64,000 nt of DNA from Arenibacter antarcticus. GTDB lineage: Bacteria > Bacteroidota > Bacteroidia > Flavobacteriales > Flavobacteriaceae. The position numbers and the translations under genes were made by a program. The notes beneath the pieces were generated by a model that ran no database searches, had not been told where the DNA came from, and saw only the letters and a list, made by a program, of their open reading frames with translations. The stretch covers positions 372,001 through 436,000 of the forward strand of contig NZ_CP166679.1 in NCBI RefSeq assembly GCF_041320605.1. The letters are read 5' to 3'. Positions 48,210 to 57,834 of this stretch are shown piece after piece. Position 1 is the first letter of the stretch; each line of letters starts with the position of its first letter.

Positions 48210-48574
48210 AGCAATACCCCGTAGAATATAAGGCCGATACAACTATTAGTTGGTAAGTTATCAACAAAAATTGTGCAAAACAGGTGGTTTACCCCCCTTC
48301 GGGATTTATCGAGTGAAAATTGAGATCAGTAGTGCATAAAATCCCATTAAACCGCTAAAATCATGGTATTCCGCAGGCAATTTCTTCTGTCTCGACTTGG
48401 GTTTGGTTTTATATTGAAAAATCTAACTACTATTTTTATATGGGTAAGAAGGAATAATATCGCAATACCGAATCTTCATATCCATTTCCAAATCAACTTT
48501 CCTCTTTCTTCTAAGGGAACACCAGCTTTCATAATCTTCCAATTAACCCATTTCCAAATCCACTTTTTCTCTAC
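48210..48574. other. Intergenic gap between gyrB and asnB
   Basis: About 365 A+T-rich bases. The 88-codon frame at 48363-48629 overlaps the asnB terminator and has no family look. Nothing else is visible. Confidence 0.5.
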
Positions 48575-48622
48575 TAAAAAAGCACCCTCACACCAAAATG
48601 AATTGGTATTATCGGGTGCTTC
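48575..48622 (-). terminator. Terminator of asnB with nested stem
   Basis: An outer AAGCACCC/GGGTGCTT stem encloses ACCAA/TTGGT. A T run follows on the minus strand. It is 80 bases past the stop. Confidence 0.78.
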
Positions 48623-48701
48623 TTTTTGACGAATTAAAATAAAAACTAACGCAACAGAATTATCATTACCAATCTTGTGTTTCGTTAAAATAAAGTCGGT
48701 T

Positions 48702-50372
48702 TTATTTTACATAGGCATCAGCGTGTACGTTAGACACCGCTCTACCTGATGGATCGTTCATGTTTTTGAATGCTTCATCCCATTCTAGGGCAATTTTGGT
48801 GCTACAGGCCACTGAGGCCTCTTGTGGAACACATAATGCTGCGGCATCTGATGGAAAATGTCCCTCAAAGATAGAACGGTAATAAAACTCCTCTTTTGAA
48901 GTAGGGGTTTGCAAGGGGAACCTATACTTGGCATTTGCCAATTGCTCATCGGTAACCTCAACTTTCACCACTTCTTTTAAAGTGTCTATCCAACTGTAGC
49001 CAACCCCATCGGAGAATTGCTCTTTCTGTCTCCAGGCCACACTTGGGGGCAACATATCCTCAAAAGCCTTACGCAACACCCATTTCTCCATACGTTCGCC
49101 ATTAATCATTTTATCCTGGGGATTGATCCTCATGGCTACGTCCATAAATTCTTTATCCAAGAACGGCACCCTGCCTTCTATACCCCAAGCAGCCAAAGAT
49201 TTGTTGGCCCTTAGGCAATCGTACATATGCAACTTATCTAATTTCCGTACCGTTTCCTCATGAAAATCTTTTGGGCTTGGCGCCTTGTGAAAATAAAGAT
49301 ACCCCCCTAAAAGTTCATCTGCACCTTCTCCGGACAATACCATTTTTATGCCCATAGACTTTATGACTCTGGCCATAAGATACATAGGTGTAGAGGCCCT
49401 AATAGTAGTAACATCATAAGTTTCCAGGTTGTAGACAACATCTTTAATGGCATCTAATCCTTCCTGGATGGTAAATTTTATCTCGTGGTGGATGGTACCG
49501 ATATGATCCGCAACTTTTCTGGCAGCGGCAAGATCCGGAGATCCCTCTAGGCCTACTGAAAAAGAATGCAATTGTGGCCACCATGCCTCTGTAGTATCAT
49601 CCGATTCTATTCGCATTTGAGCATATTTTTTTGCTACGGCCGAGGTAATGGACGAATCCAATCCACCGGATAGCAATACACCATAAGGCACGTCGGACAT
49701 CAATTGCCTGTGCACGGCAGCTTCCAATGCATCTTTTAAAGCTTTTATACTGGTCTCATTATCCTTTACCGCATCATACTCCATCCAATCCCTGGAATAC
49801 CATCTCTTAAATTCGCCATCCTTACTGTGCAAATAGTGTCCTGGAGGGAATAACTGTATTTTACTACAAGTACCTTCCAGCGCCTTTAGTTCCGAAGCCA
49901 CATAAAAAGTACCGTTAATATCCCATCCAATATACAGTGGAATAATCCCCATATGGTCTCTGGCAATAAAATACTCATCCTTCTCCGTATCGTAAATGGC
50001 GAAGCCAAAAATCCCGTTCATTTCATCAAGGAAGTCGACACCTTTTTCCTTGTACAAGGCCAAAATTACCTCGCAATCAGATTCGGTCTGAAAATTATAA
50101 TTGCCTTCAAATTGTTTACGCAGCTCCCTGTGGTTATATATTTCTCCATTTGCTGCAAGGATCAATTTCCCATCCTCACTCAACAAAGGTTGTTTTCCGG
50201 AAGCAGGGTCTACAATTGCCAAACGTTCATGGGCCAATATCGCCTTATCGTTCGAAAATATACCACTCCAATCCGGTCCTCTATGTCTAATCTTTTTGGA
50301 CATTTCTAAAAGCTGGGGCCTTAAAGCCTCCGTACTTTCCTTTACATCAAAGGCACAAACAATTCCACACAT
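48702..50372 (-). CDS. asnB: Asparagine synthase B (glutamine-hydrolysing)
   Basis: This 556-residue enzyme makes asparagine from aspartate, ATP and glutamine. It starts MCGIVCAFD, where Cys2 is the glutaminase nucleophile. The synthetase half has the PP-loop LLSGGLDSS (near 235) and SGEGADELLGGY. Length and ends are as in E. coli AsnB. It stands alone with its own terminator. Confidence 0.96.
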   Translation of the reverse strand: MCGIVCAFDVKESTEALRPQLLEMSKKIRHRGPDWSGIFSNDKAILAHERLAIVDPASGKQPLLSEDGKLILAANGEIYNHRELRKQFEGNYNFQTESDCEVILALYKEKGVDFLDEMNGIFGFAIYDTEKDEYFIARDHMGIIPLYIGWDINGTFYVASELKALEGTCSKIQLFPPGHYLHSKDGEFKRWYSRDWMEYDAVKDNETSIKALKDALEAAVHRQLMSDVPYGVLLSGGLDSSITSAVAKKYAQMRIESDDTTEAWWPQLHSFSVGLEGSPDLAAARKVADHIGTIHHEIKFTIQEGLDAIKDVVYNLETYDVTTIRASTPMYLMARVIKSMGIKMVLSGEGADELLGGYLYFHKAPSPKDFHEETVRKLDKLHMYDCLRANKSLAAWGIEGRVPFLDKEFMDVAMRINPQDKMINGERMEKWVLRKAFEDMLPPSVAWRQKEQFSDGVGYSWIDTLKEVVKVEVTDEQLANAKYRFPLQTPTSKEEFYYRSIFEGHFPSDAAALCVPQEASVACSTKIALEWDEAFKNMNDPSGRAVSNVHADAYVK

Positions 50373-50584
50373 AATTTAATATTTATATCAATTATAAAGC
50401 AAATATCCCACTTATGTTTTATTTCTAAAAGCTAATTTGATATATTGGTTATGATTTGAAACCATAAATTCAATATTACAATCAATTAAAAATAAAATTC
50501 ATCCTTTTTAATGACTTAATACACATTTTTGTAAGTTGTTGAAAAAATAGCGACTTTTAATTCAAGTTTATAGGGAATACTACT

Positions 50585-50592
50585 TAAATTTG
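50585..50592 (+). promoter_or_regulatory. Probable -7 element of the DUF2911 gene
   Basis: TAAATTTG fits TAnnTTTG. An in-frame TTG at 50590-50592 is part of it, so that cannot be the start. The ATG at 50614 follows about 22 bases on. Confidence 0.5.
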
Positions 50593-50613
50593 ATAATCAC
50601 TAAAATTTCAAAA

Positions 50614-51153
50614 ATGAAAAATCTTTTTACAATTACACTTATGGTTATTGCCATGAGTTTTACCACAGGCGCGAATGCACAAAAATTTAGCGGATTGGAT
50701 AAAAGTCCAGCCGACATAGCCTCTTATCCTTCAGATTATAAAGTATCAGACAAGTTGATCAAGGTTACTTATAGCAGACCTCAACTAAAAGGAAGATCTA
50801 TCTCCGAATTGGCACCTGCTGGAAAAGTATGGCGTACTGGAGCCAACGAGGCAGCAGAAATTACATTTTACAAAGATGCTACTGTTGCTGGTAAGACGTT
50901 AGCCGCAGGCACTTATTCCTTATTTACAGTTCCTGGGGAAAAAGAGTGGACCGTTATTTTGAACAAGAACTTAAACCAATGGGGAGCCTATTCCTACCAA
51001 GAAAGTGCAGATGTCCTTAGGGTACCTGCAACGGTAAGCCGTGGTTCTGAGTCTTTGGATGCGTTTTCCATTGCTTATAAAGATATGGACAAAGGCACCA
51101 ACTTGGTCTTAGGATGGGGAAATACAAGAGTATCTCTTCCCATCGTATTTTAA
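50614..51153 (+). CDS. DUF2911 domain secreted protein
   Basis: This 179-residue protein has a signal peptide ending ANAQ. The DUF2911 pattern is clear: VTYSRPQLKGRSISELAPAG, then VWRTGANEAAEITF, the AGTYSLFTVPGEKEWTVIL stretch and a final NTRVSLPI. The family is periplasmic or secreted and of unknown function. It ends at a perfect palindromic terminator. Confidence 0.88.
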   Translation: MKNLFTITLMVIAMSFTTGANAQKFSGLDKSPADIASYPSDYKVSDKLIKVTYSRPQLKGRSISELAPAGKVWRTGANEAAEITFYKDATVAGKTLAAGTYSLFTVPGEKEWTVILNKNLNQWGAYSYQESADVLRVPATVSRGSESLDAFSIAYKDMDKGTNLVLGWGNTRVSLPIVF

Positions 51154-51227
51154 ATAAGAAGTTTTTTAAAACCGACTATCCTCGAGGCATAACCATCGGG
51201 GAAGTATTACGATTAAATTCTTTTGTA

Positions 51228-51262
51228 AAGACCGAAGTAGCTACTTCGGTCTTCTGTTTTTT
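51228..51262 (+). terminator. Terminator of the DUF2911 gene
   Basis: A perfect AAGACCGAAGTAG palindrome with a T-rich run after it. Confidence 0.9.
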
Positions 51263-51363
51263 ATGTTTTCAGGAAACTTCCCTACTACAATAAAACTATT
51301 CCTTCTCATCTTCTTATTCCCCATTAACCCCGTTAACTAAAATTTTGCACGTATTTTTGTAGG

Positions 51364-53613
51364 ATGATTAAGGATTGGCTACGATTATCTTCCCTATATT
51401 TTAGAAGCGCCTACTTTTTCCGTGCCTGTAAATTTACCGTAGCGGTATTGCTGCCTTTAGTCACCCTTGGACTGTTGGGATACATTGAATTTGCGGTACC
51501 TATTGCCATTGGGGTATTTTTAAATGCCCCCAGCGATATTCCTGGGAGTTTAAAAAGAAAGGTCTATGGGATTCTAATAAGTATAGCCCTCACCATGGGG
51601 GTCACCTTAATCGTTAGCCTTTCCCAACCACACTTCTGGTTATTACTAGTTGTAATTACCCTGCTTGCCTTTTCAATTTCCCTGCTAGCCGTTTATGGGT
51701 TTAGAGGTTCTCTTGTAGCATTTTCAGGACTTCTGGCAATGGTACTGGGCCTTGCACATGGGATCTCTTCCATTGCCCTTTGGATGCATGTTTTATTGCT
51801 CGGGGGTGGAGGACTATTTTATCTGGCCGTTTCCCTATTGACCCATAGAATAATACCCAAAAAGGATGAAGACCAATTGCTTTCGGACACCCTTGACCTT
51901 ACTGGGGATTATCTGGAGGTAAGGGGCCAATTACTGGCCCAAACAGAGAAAAGAGATGAACTATCGCGAAAGTTGTTTAAGCTACAATCGGAAATTAGCG
52001 AAAAACACGAGGTTCTGAGAGAGCTACTACTTACTAAGGAAAGAAGGGTAAATAGATCCCATTTTGATGAAAAGCATCTAATGATCTTTATATCTCTTGT
52101 AGATATCTTGGAACTTGCCTTAGCCAACAGCTTGGACTACCATAAATTTGACAGTTTGTTTCAGGGACAGGAAAAACCCCTGAAAAAATTCATAAAAGTA
52201 AATCGTGTTTTTAGTGAGCAGCTAAAAGTATTATCGGATTGCATTATCACAAAACAGGACATTCCTTCCAAGGCACCAATGATCAAGGCCTTATCTGCTG
52301 CAAACCGCGCTATAGCAGACTTTGTAAACGAGGTAAAACTTCCACAGGCTAGGGAAGGCGCTCTCATGCTAAAGAACCTGCACGACTATCAGGCCATGCA
52401 ACTCCAAAAAATACGGACTGTTCGCAGGGCACTTACCAATGTAAGGAACGATTCCAAACTATCCTTAAAAAGTAAGGATGCCCATCAGTTTATCACTGAT
52501 CAGGAGTATAGCTTCAATATCGTCCTTGAAAACCTGAGTATTAAATCGCCGATTTTCAGGCATTCCCTCCGACTGACCACTGCGATAATACTTGCCTATA
52601 TATCTGGGACCGCCCTAGGGATCATAAACACCTATTGGATCTTACTGACGCTTATTGTGATCATGAGACCTTACTATGGACTTACCAAGGAACGATCTAT
52701 CAATAGAATTATAGGGACCCTAGCCGGTGCCGTCATTGCAACGATCATTATCCTTTTAACGCAAAATCCCGTTGTGTATGGAGTGCTAGCTGCAATATCT
52801 CTGACCATTGCCTTCTCTCTAATTCAGCAAAGTTACCGGTCTGCCGCTGCTTTCATCACTATCAATGTAATATTTGTCTACTCACTTATAACTCCTAATG
52901 CGTTTGAAGTTATTCAGTATCGAGTGCTAGACACCGTTTTGGGAGCTGTGTTGGCGGTAGTTGCCAACTACCTATTCTGGCCTAGCTGGGAAGCTATGAA
53001 CTTGGATAAATTCCTCACTTCCAGCATTCGTGCCAATGCCAAATATCTTATTGCCATCCGGCATTTATATCACAACAAACAAACTACGGAATTGGATTAT
53101 AAAATTCCCAGAAAGGAAGCCTTTTTATCGGTAAGCAATTTAAATGCTGCCTTTCAGCGGATGACCCAAGACCCAAAATCGAAACAAAAATCCTCGGATT
53201 TGATCTATGAAATGGTAGCCCTTAACAATACCATCCTTTCTACTTTGGCCTCTTTGGGAACCTTTATCATGCATCATAAAACCACCGAGGCGTCGGTTCA
53301 TTTTAGAAAGATGGTGATTTATATAGATCTCACCTTGAAAAATGCTGCAAAAGAGATCGATAAGATTGAGGTAAACCCCAGTAAACGCCCCAAAAATGTT
53401 GATGACGCCAAAGAAAATTTAAAATTCTCCTATGATAATCTGGTAAAGGAGCGTGAAACTGAAATTGAACAGGGAAATATTGACATTGAGGAAGAAATGC
53501 TATCGAACCTTCAAGAGGCACATTTAATCTACAACCAATTAATATGGCTGAAAGATTTGGCTGAAAAACTGGAGACTGCCTCTAGGAAATATAGAAATCG
53601 GTGTGCTGTATAA
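51364..53613 (+). CDS. FUSC-family membrane protein (YccS/YhfK-like)
   Basis: This 749-residue inner-membrane protein has two blocks of about six helices (about 15-165 and 395-530) separated by a helical cytoplasmic region of some 220 residues, and a long helical C-terminus. The layout is the FUSC / aromatic-acid-exporter-like family seen in E. coli YccS and YhfK. The second block contains IIMRPYYGLTKERSINRIIGT, close to the family signature. Substrate is unknown. A TATTTTTG string ends five bases before the ATG. Confidence 0.85.
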   Translation: MIKDWLRLSSLYFRSAYFFRACKFTVAVLLPLVTLGLLGYIEFAVPIAIGVFLNAPSDIPGSLKRKVYGILISIALTMGVTLIVSLSQPHFWLLLVVITLLAFSISLLAVYGFRGSLVAFSGLLAMVLGLAHGISSIALWMHVLLLGGGGLFYLAVSLLTHRIIPKKDEDQLLSDTLDLTGDYLEVRGQLLAQTEKRDELSRKLFKLQSEISEKHEVLRELLLTKERRVNRSHFDEKHLMIFISLVDILELALANSLDYHKFDSLFQGQEKPLKKFIKVNRVFSEQLKVLSDCIITKQDIPSKAPMIKALSAANRAIADFVNEVKLPQAREGALMLKNLHDYQAMQLQKIRTVRRALTNVRNDSKLSLKSKDAHQFITDQEYSFNIVLENLSIKSPIFRHSLRLTTAIILAYISGTALGIINTYWILLTLIVIMRPYYGLTKERSINRIIGTLAGAVIATIIILLTQNPVVYGVLAAISLTIAFSLIQQSYRSAAAFITINVIFVYSLITPNAFEVIQYRVLDTVLGAVLAVVANYLFWPSWEAMNLDKFLTSSIRANAKYLIAIRHLYHNKQTTELDYKIPRKEAFLSVSNLNAAFQRMTQDPKSKQKSSDLIYEMVALNNTILSTLASLGTFIMHHKTTEASVHFRKMVIYIDLTLKNAAKEIDKIEVNPSKRPKNVDDAKENLKFSYDNLVKERETEIEQGNIDIEEEMLSNLQEAHLIYNQLIWLKDLAEKLETASRKYRNRCAV

Positions 53614-53640
53614 GGCAGCCCGCTTCTAAAGTTTAGAAAA

Positions 53641-55260
53641 TTATTTTGTTTTCCCTCCTATAAAGGTTTTTTCAGCCTTAATTTGTGGAATTTCCTGTAG
53701 GGGAACAGTCATAATATCATCACTTAAAACAGTAAAGTCCGCAAATTTATTTACCGATATGCTTCCTTTTTCCGATTCTTCAAAATTGGAAAAAGCGGCC
53801 CAAATCGTCATCCCTTTTAAAGTCTCTTCCCTACTAAGTGCTTCTTTGATCTGAAAGCCGTTCTCTGGAAAATTTTTCACATCCTTTCTAGCAACCGCCG
53901 CGTAGAACGTTAAAAAGGGACTCACCTGTTCTACAGGGAAATCTGTTCCCAAGGCAATTACGCCAGCCTTATTCAACAACGAACTATAGGCGTAAGCACC
54001 TTTAAGTCGATCTTCCCCTATCCTATCCTCGGCCCAATACATATCGCTAGTCGCATGTGTAGGCTGTACAGAAGGAATAATCCCTTCCGCAAAAAAATCG
54101 AAATCTTGTGGTGTAATTATTTGCGCATGTTCTATTTTCCATCTGCGATCTGTTTTACCTTGCAAGGCCTCTTTATACGCCCTAAGGACCGCAATATTGG
54201 CGGAGTCACCTATAGCATGAGTATTCATCTGATAGTCCGATGCCGCAATTTGTCTTGCAATATCGCCTATAGTGGCTACAGGAGTAACCATTGCTCCAAA
54301 ATGCCCAGCCTGATCGGAATAAGGTTCCCTAAGCGCTGCCCCTCTAGACCCTAATGCTCCATCTCCATACACTTTAAAGGAACCCACATTTAGTTTATCG
54401 GTCTTCATGATCCCTTTTGGTAAATAGTAATCCAAATTTTTCTGGGAGGCACTTACCATAGCGTATACCCTAATGGAAAGAGCCCCCGTCTGTTGTAAGC
54501 TATCAATAAGTTCTATGGTAGACCTATCTAAGCCTGCATCGTTCACGGTAGTTAAACCGTTATCCAAACAGATCTCCTCGGCTTTCTTTAGCGCCGCAAT
54601 TTTTGTGTCCCTGTTGGGTTTAGGAATAATAGCATCTACCAATTCCATGGGGCCATCCACCAATACTCCGGTCATCTCCCCGTTTCTTAGAATAATTTCA
54701 CCTCCTACTGCCTTAGTGGTTTTGGTAATTCCAGCCATATCCAAGGCCTTCTGATTAACCAAAAGCGCATGCCCGTCTATACGCCTTAAGGCTACAGGAG
54801 TATCGGGAAAAAGTAAATCCAACTTTTCTTTGGTAGGAAATTCCTTTACCTCCCAATCGTTTTGATCCCATCCCCTGCCTACTATAAAATCTTTTGGGTC
54901 TTGGTCTTGGAAATTCGTAACCTTATCCAATATTTCCTGAAAACTAGTGGTCTCCGATAAATCTACCACTTGCTGGTTAAGGCCCAATCCATAAAAATGA
55001 CAGTGGGCATCTATTAAACCGGGTACAATGGTCTTTCCTTCCAAATTCATAATTTGATCGGAAGAATATTTCTTCTCAATTTCTTCAGAAGAACCCACCC
55101 CTATAAACTTCCCATCCTTCACGGCAAAAGCTGATGCTTTGGAAAAGGAATCGTCCACAGTATAAATATTGGCGTTTAGCACTATTAAGTCTGCCTGTTC
55201 CTTGGGCACCTCACAAGCCATGCCTAATAATCCCAATCCTATTAATAAATACTGTTTCAT
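53641..55260 (-). CDS. YtcJ-like amidohydrolase lipoprotein
   Basis: This 539-residue metal-dependent hydrolase has a lipobox GMAC (Cys16). The amidohydrolase motif DAHCHFYGLG is near residue 85, and later TTVNDAG, MNTHAIGDSA, KIEHAQII and GTDFPVE supply further metal and active-site positions. Family members act on amide or ester substrates; this one is not assignable. Convergent to the FUSC gene with a 27-base gap. Confidence 0.9.
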   Translation of the reverse strand: MKQYLLIGLGLLGMACEVPKEQADLIVLNANIYTVDDSFSKASAFAVKDGKFIGVGSSEEIEKKYSSDQIMNLEGKTIVPGLIDAHCHFYGLGLNQQVVDLSETTSFQEILDKVTNFQDQDPKDFIVGRGWDQNDWEVKEFPTKEKLDLLFPDTPVALRRIDGHALLVNQKALDMAGITKTTKAVGGEIILRNGEMTGVLVDGPMELVDAIIPKPNRDTKIAALKKAEEICLDNGLTTVNDAGLDRSTIELIDSLQQTGALSIRVYAMVSASQKNLDYYLPKGIMKTDKLNVGSFKVYGDGALGSRGAALREPYSDQAGHFGAMVTPVATIGDIARQIAASDYQMNTHAIGDSANIAVLRAYKEALQGKTDRRWKIEHAQIITPQDFDFFAEGIIPSVQPTHATSDMYWAEDRIGEDRLKGAYAYSSLLNKAGVIALGTDFPVEQVSPFLTFYAAVARKDVKNFPENGFQIKEALSREETLKGMTIWAAFSNFEESEKGSISVNKFADFTVLSDDIMTVPLQEIPQIKAEKTFIGGKTK

Positions 55261-55758
55261 ATGTAGTTGCTTATTGTTTTCTAACGGTCATATGCGATTC
55301 GCATATCTTCATTCGTATTTGCGATCAGATTTCGGTCATGCTCATTTCATATGTAGCTGTTTATGTTTTCTATGGCTCTAGTTTAGCTTTGTTTTGGTTT
55401 TTAATTGGCTTTTTAAACAGCCCAAAGCAATGTATCCTCCTTTGCCCGCCTTTCATTTCTTTTGCTCGCCCAAAAGAAACGAAACAAAAAAAAAGGCGCC
55501 TTCTCCGATGAATTTTTTCGACAACAAGGTCGAAAAACCGTGGACGAAACTCCGCGTCGCTACGTTCCTCCGCTCCTGTTCTCGGAGCTTTCGACCACTA
55601 TTCTGCGGATAAGGAGATTTGCTCCGCCTGGGCAAATAATCATAACACCACTATTTTAAACTAGAGCCTTCTCTATTAATTTTATATTGATAAAGGGCAG
55701 GGATCGAAAGCAGTGATTAAAGGCACTGTCAATTTCCTTACCCTAAAATAAAAACTCC
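55261..55758. other. Intergenic gap with a hairpin-rich repeat
   Basis: About 500 bases with no supportable gene. The right half (55440-55640) is a repeat with several inverted arms. Frames across it are by-products. Confidence 0.55.
55440..55640 (+). repeat. Hairpin-rich intergenic repeat
   Basis: It begins near TTTGCCCGCCTTTC and carries TTTCTTTTG-N6-CAAAAGAAA (55456-55479), then TTTTTCGAC/GTCGAAAAA with a six-base loop (about 55513-55536) and a GCTCC/GGAGC stem. The AAAAGAAACGAAACAAAA string is common in intergenic DNA of Flavobacteriaceae as I recall. No transposase lies nearby. Confidence 0.6.
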
Positions 55759-56211
55759 TTACGATTCTTCCCGTTTTGTTCCACTTAAGGCAAAGAATCC
55801 TTCAGGAGTCATCCCCTCCCCACCGATCTTATTACCTTTGACAACTAATTTAATGGCAACATCCTGTCCATTTACATTAATTTTAAAATTTAAAGTGCCC
55901 CCTTCTACTTTGACTTCCTGGCCCCAAAACCGAACCGACACCAAGGCTACCTCCACGTTTAAAGGTCCTTCTGCATTGGTGATATGGATAATACCCTCAC
56001 TATATTCTACGGGTACATTTTCGGCGACATATTGCCAATTCCCCACAAAATCCTTTTCTCCAATAGTGTCAGAGATCAGTATATATAGTTCTTTGTTGGG
56101 TTCCGCATAATTATTGGCAGAGAGGGAGATCCCAAAAAGAAATACCAGCATAAACGTTGTATGTTTCAAAACAGTAACAAATTTTTTCTTATCGAAATTT
56201 TTAATGACCAA
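55759..56211 (-). CDS. Secreted protein of unknown family
   Basis: This 150-residue protein has a basic N-terminus (KNFDKKKF) and a hydrophobic stretch ending about SLSA, so it is probably exported. The mature part is beta-rich with GNWQYVAENVPVEYSEG and a final FFALSGTKREES. The start is TTG at 56211; an ATG at 56151 would remove the basic segment. I do not recognise the family. It could be a small lipocalin-like or DUF protein. Confidence 0.6.
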   Translation of the reverse strand: MVIKNFDKKKFVTVLKHTTFMLVFLFGISLSANNYAEPNKELYILISDTIGEKDFVGNWQYVAENVPVEYSEGIIHITNAEGPLNVEVALVSVRFWGQEVKVEGGTLNFKINVNGQDVAIKLVVKGNKIGGEGMTPEGFFALSGTKREES

Positions 56212-56422
56212 TTATTCAATAAGGATAAATGTACATAAAATACTATCAAAGGGGGATTGCACAACTTATAGAATTTAAATCCCCCGTACCTATTCCATCC
56301 AATTCTGGGATAATTTTAAAAATCACTTACTAAAAACCCAAGCTTCAAACACTACTTCTATTCAATTAAGAGAAATGATTAATTTTGCTGTCCATTAAGC
56401 ATCGTACTGCAATTCAAAAATC

Positions 56423-57142
56423 ATGAATTTAAACCTCCCCGATTTCCCTCACTCCCCAAACCTAAAGTTAGAGGAGGAGATAAAGGCCATACAATTAGAG
56501 CTCCAAGATATTGTTGACAGAACATCGGCATTTGAAAAATTGTTGGTTTCCAAAATAGAGGACGAATTAATTTTGGAACAGGAACTTTCGTTGCGCTACA
56601 AACAACAGAAGCAAGCTAAAAAAGAACAGCGTTGGGAACAGAAACAACGCGGGAAAAATTATCGGCCAACAGCTAATCTCCCACTTGCCATAAAAGAACC
56701 ACTCCCAGTAAAAAATATAGAGGAACAACAGCAGAAAAAACGGTTGTATCGCGAAGCTATGTTGTTTGTACATCCGGATAAGTTTTCTATGCAAACCGAT
56801 AAACAGGAACTAGCCACCGAAATTACCACTCAATTGATCCAGATCTACGAACAAGGTGACTTAGCAACCCTCCAAGCGTATCACGCACATATCTTTAGCG
56901 GAAATACCCTATTACCCGCAACCTCACAGCCCGAAAAGATAACGGGTTCTGGGATCGACTTTTTAACGATGGAATTAGAACGACTCCAGAAAGAATTACA
57001 TCACGCCAAAAACAAACACACTTACAAAGTCCTTATGGAATACGACAATCCAATGCACTTTTTAGAGGAATTAAAAGCGTATTACAAGGATCGCATCTCC
57101 AAACTTATGCGAAGAACAAGGACGAAACAAAAATCAAAGTAA
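56423..57142 (+). CDS. J-domain-like protein with coiled-coil N-terminus
   Basis: This 239-residue soluble protein has a helical, Glu/Lys/Gln-rich N-terminal 100 residues (likely coiled coil) and then a J-domain-like segment, YREAMLFVHPDKF, with the HPD motif at 117-119. A third helix follows (TTQLIQIYEQGDLATLQAY). The C-terminus is helical and basic. It may recruit a DnaK-type chaperone, but no DnaJ Gly-rich or zinc part is present. Its end overlaps the convergent GNAT gene by nine bases. Confidence 0.75.
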   Translation: MNLNLPDFPHSPNLKLEEEIKAIQLELQDIVDRTSAFEKLLVSKIEDELILEQELSLRYKQQKQAKKEQRWEQKQRGKNYRPTANLPLAIKEPLPVKNIEEQQQKKRLYREAMLFVHPDKFSMQTDKQELATEITTQLIQIYEQGDLATLQAYHAHIFSGNTLLPATSQPEKITGSGIDFLTMELERLQKELHHAKNKHTYKVLMEYDNPMHFLEELKAYYKDRISKLMRRTRTKQKSK

Positions 57143-57667
57143 TGTTTGGTCGTAGATCAGCGGATGGTAATTAGTGACAAAATGGGCCACCGACTCCTCG
57201 GTAAATTCCTCTGGATAAGACATGAGGTACAATGGTATGGCCCCACAAGCCTTTTGCATCGGAGGTTGCACATAATGGTGCGTATTTAACGTAAAGCCCA
57301 ATCTTTTATAAAATTCTATTCTTCGCAACTTAATTCCCGGTTCTGGCAATTCTACTTCCAAGATTACCGGTCTTCCTTCCCCCTTTATAAACCCTTGTAA
57401 GATCTTTTTACCATATCCCTGCCCTCTTAGTTCAGGGCTGGTGGCGAAGTGCTCTACAAACACCACATCTTCAAAGCCCCACCAAAGTAAAAAGCCCACG
57501 ACTAGGTCCTCGGAAAGTATAAGATCAAAATTATACGCCTTATAATTCATGATTTTTTCTTGCACCGCCAAGGTCCTCCTTTCCTCCTTAGGGAATGACG
57601 TCTCATATAATTGCCATGCTTCCAAAAAATAGGGATCCGATATAGAGGACAATGAAATACGTTCCAT
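57134..57667 (-). CDS. GNAT family N-acetyltransferase
   Basis: This 177-residue acetyl-CoA-dependent transferase has the motif A loop ELRGQGYGKKIL after FVEHFATSP, and FYKRLGF near the end. The ATG at 57667 is used: the in-frame TTG at 57688 lies within the promoter -7 element. Substrate is unknown. Its end overlaps the J-domain-like gene by nine bases (convergent). Confidence 0.88.
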   Translation of the reverse strand: MERISLSSISDPYFLEAWQLYETSFPKEERRTLAVQEKIMNYKAYNFDLILSEDLVVGFLLWWGFEDVVFVEHFATSPELRGQGYGKKILQGFIKGEGRPVILEVELPEPGIKLRRIEFYKRLGFTLNTHHYVQPPMQKACGAIPLYLMSYPEEFTEESVAHFVTNYHPLIYDQTLL

Positions 57668-57685
57668 AACATTAAATTCAGCCTC

Positions 57686-57719
57686 CAAAATTACACATTA
57701 ATCTAGTTGGAAAAAGCAA
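57686..57719 (-). promoter_or_regulatory. Promoter of the GNAT gene
   Basis: TAATTTTG (57686-57693) and TTG (57717-57719) on the minus strand with a 23-base spacer. It fixes the start at 57667. Confidence 0.65.
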
Positions 57720-57808
57720 TTAAAACTATTAAACCCATAGGGATTCCTCATCTGGGAAGGGAATACTTATCCCCCATAATTATTTTACAGTCGTATGCTC
57801 CTTTTTTA

Positions 57809-57816
57809 TAGTTTTG
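57809..57816 (+). promoter_or_regulatory. Probable -7 element of the ABC-F gene
   Basis: TAGTTTTG fits the consensus and ends 18 bases before the ATG at 57835. No clear -33 TTG. Confidence 0.42.
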
Positions 57817-57834
57817 CACACTTAATATTCGATT

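Noticed and set aside
48363-48629. 88-codon plus-strand frame between gyrB and asnB
   Set aside because: It runs into the asnB terminator hairpin and has no recognisable pattern.
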